From: DASTHS01 sp035718085
GTDB lineage: Bacteria; Actinomycetota; Acidimicrobiia; Acidimicrobiales; Palsa-688
Length of the DNA stretch: 7,851 nucleotides
Direction: 5' to 3'
Assembly: GCA_035718085.1 (NCBI GenBank)
Contig: DASTHS010000035.1
Span: 1-7,851 of the forward strand
Positions within the stretch are counted from its first letter, which is position 1. The number at the start of each line of letters is the position of its first letter. Both the position numbers and the translations under genes were made by a program. Below, one piece after another: positions 1 to 6,617 of the stretch. The notes beneath the pieces are model-generated. The model worked only from the letters and a program-made list of their open reading frames with translations, did not search any database and was not told the origin of the DNA.

Positions 1-455
1 AACAGCTCGTAGACCTCGTCGACGACCTCGTCGATCCGCGCGTCGGGACGATCCACCTTGTTGACGACCAGGATCACGGGCAGGCGGGACTCGAGCGCCT
101 TGCGCAGCACGAAGCGGGTCTGCGGCAGCGGTCCCTCGGAGGCATCGACGAGCAGCAGCACCCCGTCGACCATGGTGAGGCCCCGTTCCACCTCACCGCC
201 GAAGTCGGCGTGGCCGGGCGTGTCGATGATGTTCACCGTGGTGTCGCCGTAGCGCACCGCGGTGTTCTTGGCGAGGATGGTGATGCCCTTCTCGCGCTCG
301 AGGTCCATCGAGTCCATGACCCGGTCGGCGACCTCCTGGTTGGTGCGGAAGGCGCCCGACTGGCGGAGCATGGCGTCGACGAGGGTGGTCTTGCCGTGGT
401 CGACGTGGGCGACGATGGCGACGTTGCGCAGATCTGCGCGGGAGGAGAGGGGCAC
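1..455 (-). CDS. typA: TypA/BipA ribosome-associated GTPase, N-terminal part (cut by left edge)
   Basis: Translational GTPase of the EF-G/LepA/BipA superfamily. Family members bind the 70S ribosome and assist 50S assembly and stress or cold adaptation (family knowledge). Only the first 151 residues are present, out of about 610 usual for the family; the 3' part lies beyond base 1. Visible motifs are G1 HVDHGKTT (residues 17-24), switch I KGIT (56-59, with the G2 Thr59), G3 DTPGH (78-82) and G4 NKVD (132-135). The opening LRNVAIVAHVDHGKTTLVD and the spacing to DLEREKGITI favour TypA over EF-Tu, EF-G or LepA. The start is GTG at 455-453, chosen because AGGA (464-461) lies 5 bases upstream and because the protein then begins just before the conserved RN(V/I)AI strand. 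It is the last gene seen of a minus-strand run that includes the HD-domain and ABC1 genes; the 74-base gap before it holds a candidate promoter. No oddities in the visible part. Confidence 0.95.
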   Translation of the reverse strand, partial: MPLSSRADLRNVAIVAHVDHGKTTLVDAMLRQSGAFRTNQEVADRVMDSMDLEREKGITILAKNTAVRYGDTTVNIIDTPGHADFGGEVERGLTMVDGVLLLVDASEGPLPQTRFVLRKALESRLPVILVVNKVDRPDARIDEVVDEVYEL

Positions 456-460
456 CGGTG

Positions 461-464
461 TCCT
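461..464 (-). promoter_or_regulatory. Ribosome binding site of typA
   Basis: AGGA on the minus strand sits 5 bases before the GTG at 455-453. It supports that start over any other in this frame. It is directly preceded by an unusual pyrimidine run, C6 T C6. Confidence 0.6.
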
Positions 465-479
465 GGGGGGAGGGGGGAA

Positions 480-501
480 GGGCTCGGGCGCGCCGAAGCC
501 C
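480..501 (-). other. Inverted repeat in the typA leader
   Basis: On the minus strand GGGCTT pairs with GAGCCC (6 pairs including one T-G wobble). After a C-C mismatch two further G-C pairs follow, around a 4-base loop. The hairpin falls between the candidate -10 and the SD and is followed by a C/T-rich run. It could be a leader hairpin; it lacks the T-run of a standard intrinsic terminator. Short GC stems are common by chance in DNA this rich. Confidence 0.3.
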
Positions 502-515
502 GGCCCGTGCCTCCC

Positions 516-521
516 AGCGTA
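516..521 (-). promoter_or_regulatory. Candidate -10 element for typA
   Basis: TACGCT on the minus strand matches the actinobacterial TANNNT -10 pattern. It would start a transcript near 509, giving a leader of about 54 bases before the typA GTG. The same hexamer occurs before the peroxiredoxin gene. No convincing -35 was seen, and the site lies just past the stop codon of the HD-domain gene. This is inference only. Confidence 0.3.
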
Positions 522-529
522 CCGGTGCG

Positions 530-1093
530 CTACTTCCGGCCGGACAACAGCGAGCGGATCAGCGGCTCGTAGTGCTCGAGCGGCTCGCTCGCGTAGTCGC
601 TGTCGAACGCCGTCTGGTCGTACTTGGCGCAGAACTCCTCGGTGTACTCGAAGAACTCGTGGCCGCGGAACTGCTCGCGGGCGTTGCGGTCGCCGCCGAT
701 GTGGTGCCAGAAGTAGTAGCCCTGGAAGATCCCGTGGTGCTCGACCATGAAGTGGTTGGCCTTGCTCACGAACGGCTTGAGCAGCCCGGCGGCGATCGAC
801 GGGTGGTTGTAGGGCGCCAGCGTGTCGCCGATGTCGTGCAGCAGCGCGCACAGCACGTACTCGTCGTCGCGCCCGTCACGCTCGGCCCGGGTGGCGGTCT
901 GCAGGCTGTGCTCGAGGCGGCTGACCGGGAACCCGCCATGGTCGTGCTCGAGCATCCGCAGCTGGGCGATCACGTTGTCGGGCACCAGCGCCTGGCTCAC
1001 TGCGGTGCGGTCGGCGATGAGCGCCCAGTCGTCGGCGGTCGACTCCTCGAAGCTCTTGAAGCTGGTGCGGCGGGCGGGCTCGGTCGCGGTCAC
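530..1093 (-). CDS. HD-domain metalloprotein, COG4341-like (PhnZ/MIOX-type di-iron fold)
   Basis: Protein of 187 residues. The metal-ligand pattern of the HD superfamily is complete: His62 (in LEHS), His86-Asp87 (LLHDIGD), His97 (YNHPS), His119/His120 (VEHHG) and Asp159 (KYDQ). Six ligands in this order are typical of di-iron HD proteins such as myo-inositol oxygenase and the phosphonate oxygenases PhnZ/TmpB; older annotation calls the family 'predicted HD phosphohydrolase'. The exact substrate is unknown. There is no signal peptide or membrane segment, so it is probably cytoplasmic. The start is GTG at 1093-1091, with AGGGGG (1103-1098) 4 bases upstream. The reading frame is open far upstream, but there it only shadows the ABC1 gene in another frame. 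It lies 32 bases after the ABC1 stop and 74 before the typA start, so an operon is likely. No phosphonate genes are nearby. The PhnZ mobile-loop Tyr/Glu pair, as I recall it, is replaced by His52 and Phe55. Confidence 0.85.
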   Translation of the reverse strand: MTATEPARRTSFKSFEESTADDWALIADRTAVSQALVPDNVIAQLRMLEHDHGGFPVSRLEHSLQTATRAERDGRDDEYVLCALLHDIGDTLAPYNHPSIAAGLLKPFVSKANHFMVEHHGIFQGYYFWHHIGGDRNAREQFRGHEFFEYTEEFCAKYDQTAFDSDYASEPLEHYEPLIRSLLSGRK

Positions 1094-1097
1094 GGTT

Positions 1098-1103
1098 CCC
1101 CCT
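1098..1103 (-). promoter_or_regulatory. Ribosome binding site of the HD-domain gene
   Basis: AGGGGG on the minus strand, 4 bases before the GTG at 1093-1091. It fixes the start within a frame that stays open for another 1600 bases upstream. Confidence 0.65.
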
Positions 1104-1125
1104 GGATCGGCGTGCGACCCCGAGG

Positions 1126-2787
1126 CTACTTCCGCCGCCCGCCACCCTGGCGGCGGTGCTCCTCCATGCGCTTGCGGATCAGCTCGCGCCGCTTCTGGAG
1201 GTCGCGGTAGGTGAGCCGGTCGACGTCGCTGCCGACGCCCAGGCCGGCCCGGAGGCCGTCGATGTCGACCTCGGTCGTGCGGGGGTCGATGCCGATGTCG
1301 GCGAAGATCTGCGCCCCGTGGCGCGACGTGAACCACAGGGCGATCCGCTGCACCTCGGAGAAGAGGTCGACGTCGGGGGCCAACGTCGCCAGGGCGCCGT
1401 CGAGGAACAGCAGGTCTTTGACGAACAGCATGAGCACCTTCGGGAACCGGGCCCCGTAGGCGAGGAGCTGCTTGGTGAGGTCGCGTATCTGGCCCAGCAG
1501 CTCGTCGGGCGTCATCTGGGTGACGTCCTCGGGCGGCCGGTCGAGCTGCAGGTCGCGGACGACCGCGTCGAGGTCGGTGTCGGGGGGCAGGGCCCCGAGG
1601 TCGCGCAGGGCGCCGAGCTGCAGCTTGGGGTCGTTGATCGACCCCCCCATCAGCATGCGGAGGAACGCCAGGCGGCGCGGTTCGTCGAGGCGTCCGGTGA
1701 TGCCGAAGTCGAGCAGCGCGACGCGGCCGTCGCTGCGCACCAGCAGGTTGCCGCCGTGCAGGTCGCCGTGGAAGACGCCGTGGAGCACCGCCCCCTCGAG
1801 GAACGACAGCATCAGGGCGCGCACGACCGCTTCGGTGTCGATGCCGGCGGCGCGCATGCCCGCCACGTCGTCGAAGGAGAACCCCTCGAGGCGCTCCATG
1901 ACCAGCACCCGGCGGGTGACCAGCCGCGGGTGGGGGCGGGGCACCACCACCGACCGCTGGCCCGATCCGGCCAGCACCTGGGCGACGGCGAGCATGTTGT
2001 CGGCCTCCAGGCGGAAGTCGAGCTCCTCCACGATCGTCTCGGCGAACAGCTCCACGAGCGCCGGCGGGTTGGCCAGGGCCGCCACCGGGATGCGCCCGAT
2101 GAGCGCCGGTGCGATCCAGCTCATCGCTGCGAGGTCGCGCCGCACCACCGACGCCACCGTCGGGCGCTGCACCTTGACCACGACGTCCTCGCCGCTGCGC
2201 AGGGTCGCCCGGTGCACCTGGGCGATCGACGCCGCCGCCAGGGGGGTCTGCTCGAAGGTGGCGAACACCTCCTCGAGGGGGCGCCCGAACTCCTCCTCGA
2301 CGACGGTGCGCACGTCGTCCCAGCGCTCGGCGGGCACCCGGTCGCGCAGCTTGCGGAACTCGGCGACCAGCTCCGGGGGGAAGAGGCCCTCGCCGCTGGA
2401 GATGATCTGGCCCAGCTTGATGTAGGTCGGCCCGAGCCGCTCGAAGGCGCGACGCAGTCGGCGGCTCACCCCCGCCCGGCTGATCGACGGTTCGCCGCGC
2501 CTGGCGGCCTGGCGACGCTCGAGCACGTACCAGGCCCCCAGGGCGGTGCCGAGCTGCAGCCCGGTGCGCACGACCCGCCCGCCGGGGGGCAGGCGGCGGC
2601 GGCGGATGAGCACCGGCACCTGGGCTGCGGTGCCGGCCCGCAGCGCGTCGGTGCCGGCCCGCCAGTCGAGGCGGCCGAGGTCGAGCACCCACGGGGGCGT
2701 CTCGCTGAAGCTGCCCCAGGCCAGGTCGGCGGGCCCCTCGGCGGCCACCGCCCCGGTCGTCGGTTCGACCTGTTCGGCGCCGTTCAT
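1126..2787 (-). CDS. ABC1/UbiB (AarF/ADCK) family atypical kinase-like protein
   Basis: Protein of 553 residues. The family has a protein-kinase-like fold and supports ubiquinone, menaquinone or other isoprenoid-lipid biosynthesis or transport, probably as an ATPase (family knowledge). Hallmarks seen: KxGQ motif K124-L-G-Q127 in the N-terminal extension; the Ala-rich loop AAAS (184-187) replacing the usual Gly loop; the nucleotide-binding Lys205 in VVVKVQRP; EELDFRLEADN (254-264); catalytic loop HGDLHGGN (340-347); and metal-binding DFG (360-362). The catalytic loop reads HGGN where HPGN is usual. The C terminus lacks the two membrane helices found in many bacterial UbiB proteins and ends in a basic, charged tail (about 531-553). 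One weakly hydrophobic stretch lies near 72-90. The start is ATG at 2787-2785; no strong SD is visible, and a -10-like TACCGT lies 10 bases upstream. It is divergent from the peroxiredoxin gene and leads the run into the HD-domain gene and typA. Confidence 0.93.
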   Translation of the reverse strand: MNGAEQVEPTTGAVAAEGPADLAWGSFSETPPWVLDLGRLDWRAGTDALRAGTAAQVPVLIRRRRLPPGGRVVRTGLQLGTALGAWYVLERRQAARRGEPSISRAGVSRRLRRAFERLGPTYIKLGQIISSGEGLFPPELVAEFRKLRDRVPAERWDDVRTVVEEEFGRPLEEVFATFEQTPLAAASIAQVHRATLRSGEDVVVKVQRPTVASVVRRDLAAMSWIAPALIGRIPVAALANPPALVELFAETIVEELDFRLEADNMLAVAQVLAGSGQRSVVVPRPHPRLVTRRVLVMERLEGFSFDDVAGMRAAGIDTEAVVRALMLSFLEGAVLHGVFHGDLHGGNLLVRSDGRVALLDFGITGRLDEPRRLAFLRMLMGGSINDPKLQLGALRDLGALPPDTDLDAVVRDLQLDRPPEDVTQMTPDELLGQIRDLTKQLLAYGARFPKVLMLFVKDLLFLDGALATLAPDVDLFSEVQRIALWFTSRHGAQIFADIGIDPRTTEVDIDGLRAGLGVGSDVDRLTYRDLQKRRELIRKRMEEHRRQGGGRRK

Positions 2788-2863
2788 GTCGCTCGCGACG
2801 GTACCCGAGGGGGCGCGGCTACTCGTCCGGGAAGCGCGGCGGGAGGGCCTACGCTGCGCCGCC
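2788..2863. promoter_or_regulatory. Divergent promoter region between ABC1 kinase and peroxiredoxin
   Basis: These 76 bases separate two head-to-head genes. Minus strand: TACCGT (2803-2798), 10 bases before the ABC1 ATG. Plus strand: TACGCT (2850-2855), 8 bases before the peroxiredoxin GTG. Both fit TANNNT and would give leaderless or near-leaderless mRNAs. No clear -35 boxes or operator palindromes were seen. A GGGAGG at 2841-2846 is 17 bases from the GTG, too far for a good SD. Confidence 0.4.
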
Positions 2864-3325
2864 GTGGCCGCGCACCTCGAGCCGGGTCAGCCGGCCCCCG
2901 ACTTCCGCCTCCCCGACCAGCACGGCGGCACCGTGGCCCTCGGCGACTTCGCCGGCCGCCGGGTGCTGGTCTACTTCTACCCGAAGGCCGACACCCCCGG
3001 CTGCACCACCCAGGCGTGCGGCCTGCGCGACGTGCTCGGCGACATCGGCGACACCGGCGTGGTCGGCATCAGCCCCGACGAGCCGGCGAAGCAGGCGCGC
3101 TTCGACCAGAAGCACGGCCTGGGTTTCCCCCTCCTCGCCGACGTCGACCACGCGGTGGCCGAGGCCTACGGCGTGTGGGGCGAGCGGTCGATGTATGGCC
3201 GCACCTACATGGGCATCATCCGCTCGGCGTTCCTCGTCGGCCCGGCGGGGCTCCTCGAGCAGGCCTGGGTCAAGATCAGCCCGAAGGACACACCGACCAA
3301 GCTGGTGCGCGCGCTGGGGGCCTGA
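2864..3325 (+). CDS. bcp: Thiol peroxidase of the Bcp/PrxQ peroxiredoxin family
   Basis: Protein of 153 residues, the usual Bcp length. It reduces hydrogen peroxide and organic hydroperoxides in the cytoplasm, recycled by thioredoxin (family knowledge). The peroxidatic cysteine is Cys47 in DTPGCTTQAC, preceded by the conserved YFYPKADTPGCT; the resolving Cys52 is five residues on, as in 2-Cys PrxQ proteins. Arg120 in IIRSAFLV is the expected active-site arginine. The reading frame is open upstream to 2546, but that part shadows the ABC1 gene on the other strand. The GTG at 2864 is chosen because it comes just before the conserved GQPAPDF segment and 8 bases after a -10-like TACGCT. It is divergent from the ABC1 kinase and 56 bases before the glycosyltransferase gene. 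Confidence 0.92.
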   Translation: MAAHLEPGQPAPDFRLPDQHGGTVALGDFAGRRVLVYFYPKADTPGCTTQACGLRDVLGDIGDTGVVGISPDEPAKQARFDQKHGLGFPLLADVDHAVAEAYGVWGERSMYGRTYMGIIRSAFLVGPAGLLEQAWVKISPKDTPTKLVRALGA

Positions 3326-3369
3326 GCCCCATCGCCCGGGCCGTCACCCGCTCGGGAGCCGGCCGCCAT

Positions 3370-3375
3370 TAGAGT
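3370..3375 (+). promoter_or_regulatory. Candidate -10 element for the GT39-like gene
   Basis: TAGAGT (TANNNT type) ends 6 bases before the GTG at 3382, so transcription would start at or next to the first codon. The following GAGAGG (3376-3381) could instead be an SD for the second GTG at 3388 (6-base spacing). No good -35 was seen. Confidence 0.4.
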
Positions 3376-3381
3376 GAGAGG

Positions 3382-5067
3382 GTGCGCGTGTCGGACACGG
3401 CTGCCGGAACCGGCGCCGTGCCCTCCCCGTCCGGGGCGCCCGCGGCCGCCCGCCCCGTCGGTCGGCTGCAGCGCCCCGCCCGTCGGTTGCACCGCCTCGT
3501 CGAGCGGGTGCCCGCAGCCACGTGGCCCGAGCACCTCGACATCCGCATCGTCGCCGCGCTCGTGGCCCTCGCCGCCGTCCTGCGGGTGCCGACCATCGGC
3601 CGCTCCTACTGGGTCGACGAGGGCATCAGCATCGGCATCGCCGGTCATCCCGTCGCCCAGATCCCCGGGTTGCTGCGCCACGACGGCTCGCCGCCGCTGT
3701 TCTACGTGCTGCTGCACTACTGGATCGCCCTCACCGGCACCTCCGAGGTGGCGACCCACGTGCTGCCCCTGGTCATCTCGCTGGCGGTGGTGGTGGTGGC
3801 CTGGTGGTGCGGGCGCACCCTGGCGGGGCGCAGCGCCGGCCTGGCCGCCGCCGCCCTGGCTGCGACCAACCCCTACCTGACCTGGTACGCCACCGAGACG
3901 CGGATGTACACCCTGGTCTGCGGGCTGGGGCTGGCGCTCGTCACCTTCGCCGTGCGTGCGTCGCGCAGCCGGCGGGCCGCCGACGTGGCGGCTGCGGTGG
4001 TGTGCGCCACCGCCCTCGACTACACCCACAACTGGGGGCTCTACCTGACAGCGGCCGTGGCCGGCGTCGCCGGCTTCCAGGCCCTGCGCGCCGGCGACCG
4101 GGCGGCGGTGCGCGCCGTGGCGCTAGCCGCGGCCGCCACGCTCGCCGCCTACCTGCCGTGGCTGCCGAGCCTGCTCGAGCAGGCTCGCGACACGGCGGCG
4201 CCGTGGGCCGTGCCACCGGGCGTTGGTGACTTCTTCGCCGACCCGGCCACGCTGCTCGGCGGCACCCTCGGCGTCCTGGTCGTGCCGGCCCTGGCGCTCG
4301 GCGCGGCGGTGACCTGGCGCGAGCGGCGCGCCCTCGGCGCTCAGCCCGGCCTCGTGCTGCTGTTCGGCGCCGGGCTGGCCACCCTGGCCGCCGGATGGCT
4401 GGTGGCCCAGGGGGAGCCGTCGTGGACGGTGCGCTACCTGGCGGTCGCCTACGGGCCGCTGACCCTGGCCGCTGCGGTCGCACTGGCGGTGACCGCCCGG
4501 GGGCGCGCCGTGCTCGGAGCGGTCTGCGTGGCCTGCGCGGCGTGGGAGGCCACCGGGGCCGTGCTGCCGAACCCGGCGGCCGCCGACGCCAAGAGCAACG
4601 TGGCGGCCATCGCCGCGGCCGCTGCCCCCGACCTGCTGCCCGGCGACCTGGTGGTGGTCGCCCAGACCGAGCAGCTGGCCGTGCTGCACCACTACCTGCC
4701 GGGCGGCCTGCGCTACGTCACCCCCACCGGCCCGGTGGGCGACCCCACCTACGTCGACTGGCGCGACCTGACCAGCCGCCTCGAGCACGCCGACGTGTGC
4801 GCCACGGTGCTGCCGGCCATCGGGGCCCTCGCCCCTGGCAGCACCATCCTGGTCGTCGACCCGCTGCGGCCCATCGGGGCGTCGAGCTCGCAGTGGTCGA
4901 AGGCGGCCAACGGCAAGGTGACGGCCATCGGTCGGCTGATGGCCTCGCAGCCCTCGCTGGTCGCCACCCGCAGCTTCATCGAGGGCACGAGCGACCCCCG
5001 GCCCTACTCGGCGGTGGTGGGGGAGCTCTATGTGAAGGCGGCGGGCCCGGTCACCTGCCCCGGGTGA
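3382..5067 (+). CDS. GT39/PMT_2-like membrane glycosyltransferase
   Basis: Integral membrane protein of 561 residues with about ten or more hydrophobic segments (between about 56 and 395) and a soluble C-terminal domain (about 400-561). The GT-C pattern is clear: acidic motif WVDE (77-80) in the first external loop, HDGSPPLFY (100-108), ATETRMY (170-176) and DYTHNWG (213-219). Family members move a sugar from a polyprenyl-phosphate donor to protein, lipid or glycan outside the membrane; the sugar and acceptor cannot be told here. The N-terminal 50 residues are Pro/Ala/Arg-rich and probably cytoplasmic. The start is GTG 3382, or GTG 3388 two codons on; the choice decides leaderless versus SD-led initiation. 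The stop TGA (5065-5067) overlaps the GTG of the next gene as GTGA, so the two are probably translationally coupled and work together. Confidence 0.88.
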   Translation: MRVSDTAAGTGAVPSPSGAPAAARPVGRLQRPARRLHRLVERVPAATWPEHLDIRIVAALVALAAVLRVPTIGRSYWVDEGISIGIAGHPVAQIPGLLRHDGSPPLFYVLLHYWIALTGTSEVATHVLPLVISLAVVVVAWWCGRTLAGRSAGLAAAALAATNPYLTWYATETRMYTLVCGLGLALVTFAVRASRSRRAADVAAAVVCATALDYTHNWGLYLTAAVAGVAGFQALRAGDRAAVRAVALAAAATLAAYLPWLPSLLEQARDTAAPWAVPPGVGDFFADPATLLGGTLGVLVVPALALGAAVTWRERRALGAQPGLVLLFGAGLATLAAGWLVAQGEPSWTVRYLAVAYGPLTLAAAVALAVTARGRAVLGAVCVACAAWEATGAVLPNPAAADAKSNVAAIAAAAAPDLLPGDLVVVAQTEQLAVLHHYLPGGLRYVTPTGPVGDPTYVDWRDLTSRLEHADVCATVLPAIGALAPGSTILVVDPLRPIGASSSQWSKAANGKVTAIGRLMASQPSLVATRSFIEGTSDPRPYSAVVGELYVKAAGPVTCPG

Positions 5068-6617
5068 TCCGCGCCGCGGCGCCGGCCGCGGGGCTGGCCG
5101 CCGCCTGCGCGGCCGGCACGCAGCTCCTCGGCTGGCGCGGCGGTGACCTGCCGGCCCAGCGCTACCGGGTGGAGCTGTTCCGGCTGCACGGCTTCACCCT
5201 GTGGGACAGCCAGTGGTTCGCCGGCCACTGGGTGCCCGACTACAGCGTCCTGCTGCCCGCCGTCGCGGCCGTGGTGGGGCTGGCCGCCGTCACCGTGGCG
5301 GCGGCTGCGGTCGCCGCGGGGTGCTTCGACCGGCTGGTCGCCGGGCGCCTGCCGGCACCGCGGGCCGCCTCGGCGGCCTTCGCCGTGGGCGTGGTGGTGC
5401 AGGTGGCGATCGGGCAGCTCGACTTCCTCGCCGGTGAGGCGGTCGGGTTGGCGTGCCTGCTGGCCGTGGCCGGGCGCCGCTGGGTGGCCGCCGTGCCGCT
5501 CGGTCTGCTCACCGCCCTGGTCGCCCCCCTGGCCGCCGCCTTCGTGGCGGTCGCGGTGGCGGGGGTGTGGTTGCACGGGGGCTCGGGTCCGGCCGGCGCT
5601 CCCAGGAGGGGGGCCATCGCCGGGCGTGGGTGGGGTCCCGTCGCCGTCGGCGCCGCCGCCACCGTCCCGCTGGCCGCCTTCGCGGTTGCGTTCCCTGGCG
5701 GGGGCACCATGCCCTACCCGGCGCTCGACTGGGTGTGGGAGGCGGCCGTGGCCGCAGGCGCCGCCGTGGCCGTCGGCAGGGGCGTGCTGCGCACGGCCCT
5801 GCTCGTCTACCTTGCCGCCCTCACCGGCGCCTTCGCCGTGCACAGCCCGCTGGGCGGCAACGTCGGCCGGGCGGAGGACATCGCCGCGCTCCCGCTCGCG
5901 CTCGGGTTGTGGTGGGGTCGCCGACCCCTCCGGCTGGCTGCCCTGGCTGCGTTCGCGGTGCCGCTGGCGTGCTCGGAGTGGCTGCCGGCCGTGCCGGCCA
6001 TGACCACCGACCCCGCCTCCCGGTGGACCGCTGCCTCCGCCTACGCCCCGCTGCTGGGGTGGGTCGAGGCGCAGGGCGGTCCGCTGGGCCGCCTCGAGGT
6101 CGTGCCCACCGCCACCCACTACGAGACATCGGTGCTGGCCCCCCGCCTGGCGCTGGCACGCGGCTGGGAGCGCCAGCTCGACGAGGCCGACGACGCCCTC
6201 TTCTACCGGCGCGGCGCGCTCACCGCCGGGTCGTACCTGGCGTGGCTGCGGGCGGTGGGCGTGCGCTGGGTCGCCCTCCCGGACGCACCGCTCGACCCGG
6301 CCGGGGCCGGCGAGGCCCGGCTGCTGCGGGCGGGGGTGCCAGGGCTGACGCCGGCGTGGAGGGCGGCGGGATGGGCGGTGTGGTCGGTCGGCGGTGCCAG
6401 TGGCGTCGCCCCGCCGGGGGTGGTCGCCAGGCGCGTCGACGGGGGCAGCGTCGACCTGGTCGTCGAGCGGCCCGGCACCTACCGGCTGGCCGTTCGCTGG
6501 GCGCCGGGGTGGTCGGTCGTCTCCGGCGCCGGTTCGGTGACCGAGTGGCCGGGCGGGTGGATCGGCCTGCGGGCGCCGTCACCGGGCCCCGTGCGGCTCC
6601 GGCTCCGCTGGCCCTGA
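5064..6617 (+). CDS. Uncharacterised polytopic membrane protein, GT-C-like, coupled to the GT39-like gene
   Basis: Protein of 517 residues, not assigned to a named family with certainty. The N-terminal two thirds (about 5-305) hold around nine or ten Ala/Val/Leu-rich membrane segments. The C-terminal part (about 310-517) is hydrophilic, with several Trp residues and a beta-rich end. A conserved-looking loop after the first helix reads GGDLPAQRYR (26-35) and then LWDSQWFAGHWVPDYSVLLP (46-65); similar loops occur in actinobacterial membrane proteins listed as hypothetical or, I think wrongly, MFS transporters. Asp28 could stand where GT-C enzymes keep their first-loop acidic residue (inference). 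The start is GTG at 5064 in the GTGA overlap with the preceding stop. There is no SD, as expected for termination-reinitiation. The frame is open back to 4395, but that part shadows the upstream gene. The last 39 bases overlap the end of the methyltransferase gene on the other strand. Confidence 0.8.
   Translation: MIRAAAPAAGLAAACAAGTQLLGWRGGDLPAQRYRVELFRLHGFTLWDSQWFAGHWVPDYSVLLPAVAAVVGLAAVTVAAAAVAAGCFDRLVAGRLPAPRAASAAFAVGVVVQVAIGQLDFLAGEAVGLACLLAVAGRRWVAAVPLGLLTALVAPLAAAFVAVAVAGVWLHGGSGPAGAPRRGAIAGRGWGPVAVGAAATVPLAAFAVAFPGGGTMPYPALDWVWEAAVAAGAAVAVGRGVLRTALLVYLAALTGAFAVHSPLGGNVGRAEDIAALPLALGLWWGRRPLRLAALAAFAVPLACSEWLPAVPAMTTDPASRWTAASAYAPLLGWVEAQGGPLGRLEVVPTATHYETSVLAPRLALARGWERQLDEADDALFYRRGALTAGSYLAWLRAVGVRWVALPDAPLDPAGAGEARLLRAGVPGLTPAWRAAGWAVWSVGGASGVAPPGVVARRVDGGSVDLVVERPGTYRLAVRWAPGWSVVSGAGSVTEWPGGWIGLRAPSPGPVRLRLRWP

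Noticed and set aside
1094..2692. Upstream extension of the HD-domain frame making a 720-residue fusion
   Set aside because: The upstream part runs out of frame over the ABC1 gene, and a well-spaced SD marks the GTG at 1093.
3326..3369. Terminator after the peroxiredoxin gene
   Set aside because: Only short GC palindromes (for example GCCCGGGC at 3334-3341) with no T-run; not enough to call.
1156..3372. 738-codon open frame on the plus strand across the ABC1 gene
   Set aside because: It is the antisense shadow of a strongly supported kinase gene in GC-rich DNA; its composition (Gln, Arg, His, Ala runs) is typical of such shadows.
4395..5063. Upstream extension of the second membrane gene
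   Set aside because: It shadows the GT39-like gene; the GTGA overlap gives a natural start at 5064.
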